Shown here one piece after another: positions 62,679 to 64,000 of a stretch of 64,000 nucleotides of DNA. Position 1 is the stretch's first letter. Each line of letters opens with the position of its first letter. Made by a program: the position numbers and the translations under genes. Origin of the DNA: CAWBOY01 sp963790585 (GTDB lineage: Bacteria > Planctomycetota > Planctomycetia > Gemmatales > Gemmataceae). The notes beneath the pieces were generated by a model that worked only from the letters and a program-made list of their open reading frames with translations, was not told the DNA's origin and ran no database searches. The stretch spans positions 124,001 to 188,000 of the forward strand of contig CAWBOY010000002.1 of NCBI GenBank assembly GCA_963790585.1. Direction: 5' to 3'.

Positions 62679-62887
62679 CGAAAAGCGTGAGTCCTATAGC
62701 CGAGCCGGAGGGAAACTTGGACCTTTCGAGTCATTGCGGGGTCAGCGTTCCTAATTCGCTATTTTTGCCGGCAAAGCTCTTGAACAATTCGGCCGATTCC
62801 AATCTTCCTGGTTGACGATGAGTCTTCGCAGGTTAGAATTACGTATGGTGGATCGTTCTTTTTTCCTCCCTCTTCCGGCAGTAGTCT

Positions 62888-63382
62888 ATGTCGGACCCAC
62901 GATACAGCAGCGTTCAGCTTGAAGCAGAGCGCCGCGCCGACTTTCGCTGGGTACGGGAGGTTTTATTTGAATCGCGCGGCCCGCGAACGTCGTGTGCTGA
63001 GCAATCGAGCGATGACGACGAGAGTTCGCGCACGGCGGTTCATCCGCACGGCGTGAGAGCGAAGATCCCCGAAGGACTCGATTTTTGGCTCACCGACCAG
63101 ATGTTCATTTATCCGCTCAAGATCGGCTTGAATACGATCGGTAGAGCGGCGGAAAACGACGTGGTTGTCGATGACACCGCAATCTCACGTCGGCATTTTG
63201 CCATTCTCATTCATGCCGTACATGGCTGTGAGCTTCACGACATCTCATCGAAAAACGGTACATTTCTCAACGAAATGCGCTTGAACGGCCCTACGCCGCT
63301 AAACCCAGGCGACCACATCCGCATTTGCGACCGTAGCTTCATCTTTCAATCCCGCCGTCATAACGCCGGCATACATCGGTAG
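62888..63382 (+). CDS. FHA domain protein
   Basis: 164 residues. Residues about 70-155 are an FHA domain: IGRAAENDVVVDDTAISRRH with the GR and SxxH signature, then DISSKNGTFLNEMRLNGPTP and GDHIRICDRSFIF. The first 65 residues are polar and probably disordered. FHA binds phosphothreonine in partner proteins. It stands alone between greA and a DUF3500 gene; the kinase is not in the window. The ATG fits a family without an obvious ribosome site. Confidence 0.88.
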   Translation: MSDPRYSSVQLEAERRADFRWVREVLFESRGPRTSCAEQSSDDDESSRTAVHPHGVRAKIPEGLDFWLTDQMFIYPLKIGLNTIGRAAENDVVVDDTAISRRHFAILIHAVHGCELHDISSKNGTFLNEMRLNGPTPLNPGDHIRICDRSFIFQSRRHNAGIHR

Positions 63383-63398
63383 ATTTTGTAGCGGCATT

Positions 63399-63440
63399 CG
63401 CCAGAATGCGGCGCGAATCCGTTTGCGCGGAATTCTGGCG
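63399..63440. repeat. short inverted repeat before the DUF3500 gene
   Basis: CGCCAGAAT (63399-63407) pairs with ATTCTGGCG (63432-63440). The arms are only nine bp but the outer region (GCGGCATTCGCC) is of the type seen in dispersed elements. It may be a terminator for the FHA gene, 17 bp after its stop. Confidence 0.45.
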
Positions 63441-63554
63441 ATTTCCCCTATGAAATACATGCGAGCTGCGCATTTCGTGCTGGCCGTGGCCAGCCCCGCA
63501 TAGTAGGAAAAGGTGATACAACCGCGCGCATCCGACTTCTTCGAGGAGGCACCA

Positions 63555-64000
63555 ATGACCTATAAGCAAGTGATCCTATCCGCGGCCGTGCTGACCGGAA
63601 TGGTCGGTGTCGCTTGTCTGAGTCGCGAGCCGGATGCAGGCACAGCTGGTCTAGAAATGACGCGGGCGGCGGATGCATTTCTGACCATGCTTGACGCCGA
63701 CCAGAAGAAACAAGCCGTTTATCCATACGACTCGGCCGAACGTTTTAATTGGGATTTCGTGCCCCTCCAAGATGCCTCACGCAAGCCGACACGTAAGGGT
63801 CTTCGTCTCGAAGAAATGACAGCGCCCCAAAAAGAGGCGGCCAAGGCCTTACTTAAGGCGGGCACCGGTGCCAAGGGCTACGCCACGGCTACCACGATCA
63901 TGAGCCTTGAATCGATTCTCAATGAACTCGAAGGCGGCAAGGGCAACGTCCGCAATCCGGAATGGTACTTCTTCACTCTCTTCGGCACACCAGCCAAAGA
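63555..64000 (+). CDS. DUF3500 family protein, N-terminal part
   Basis: An open frame from ATG 63555 (GAGGAGG upstream) runs out of the window. It starts with a hydrophobic leader (VILSAAVLTGMVGVACLS), which may be a signal peptide or lipoprotein signal. The following MTRAADAFLTMLDADQKKQA, ERFNWDFVPLQDASRKPTRK and AAKALLKAGTGAKGYATATT are typical of the DUF3500 family. That family is secreted in planctomycetes and has no established function. The C-terminal half is outside. Confidence 0.85.
   Translation, partial: MTYKQVILSAAVLTGMVGVACLSREPDAGTAGLEMTRAADAFLTMLDADQKKQAVYPYDSAERFNWDFVPLQDASRKPTRKGLRLEEMTAPQKEAAKALLKAGTGAKGYATATTIMSLESILNELEGGKGNVRNPEWYFFTLFGTPAK

Overview
The window looks like part of a chromosome from a planctomycete (phylum Planctomycetota, probably a Gemmata-like lineage). 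The signs are a Pirellula/Verrucomicrobium-type CxxCH heme-binding dehydrogenase tail, Uma2 and tandem DUF4058 proteins, small transmembrane proteins of planctomycete style, a long NuoA, FHA/coiled-coil proteins, and mostly small operons broken up by long perfect palindromes. No tRNA, rRNA, CRISPR array, transposase, integrase or phage gene was recognised.

Layout. 1-2.9 kb: end of a cytochrome-c/HEAT protein and two small envelope-type genes. 3.2-10.4 kb: a compact minus-strand operon of topoisomerase A subunit, Uma2-type nuclease, topoisomerase B subunit and RecQ. 10.5-13 kb: a TolC-like exporter and a phosphonate-type binding protein. 13.1-14.6 kb: a Clp_N-ThiD2-ThiE thiamine fusion. 15-28.6 kb: glycosyltransferase, lipoprotein, aldose epimerase, two DUF4058 paralogues, PQQ propeller protein, RluA synthase, a lineage-specific acidic/basic protein, a four-helix membrane protein, a CBM9-like secreted protein and an FHA/coiled-coil protein. 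28.6-37.9 kb: a minus-strand housekeeping run with pyrD, speA, rpoN, recR, ybaB, dnaX and a secernin-like peptidase. 38-40.5 kb: two FKBP isomerases and a TauE/SafE transporter. 40.9-45.2 kb: nuoI, a DUF2203 gene and nuoABCD. 45.2-55.6 kb: an accessory block with a phosphatase-SUI1 fusion, DinB, DUF302, a MarR-controlled Fe-S/SCP2 gene, a methyltransferase, an acetyltransferase, a cupin, two orphans, PhzF and RidA. 55.7-64 kb: a glycosyltransferase with TPRs, ComEC, a large secreted glycoside-hydrolase-like protein, greA, an FHA protein and the start of a DUF3500 gene.

The strongest window-wide signal is a set of reading-frame breaks inside conserved, often essential genes (gyrB-type, dnaX, greA, comEC and others). 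In about ten of them, lengthening an alternating GC tract by one or two bases restores the family sequence. This looks like a systematic sequencing or assembly error, so these genes are annotated at full extent. Breaks in the accessory block do not follow that rule.

Other points of interest are the LMW-phosphatase/SUI1 fusion, the Clp_N-ThiD2-ThiE fusion, paired MarR operators, an Uma2 gene inside a topoisomerase-RecQ operon, and three families of intergenic palindromes that recur at gene ends.
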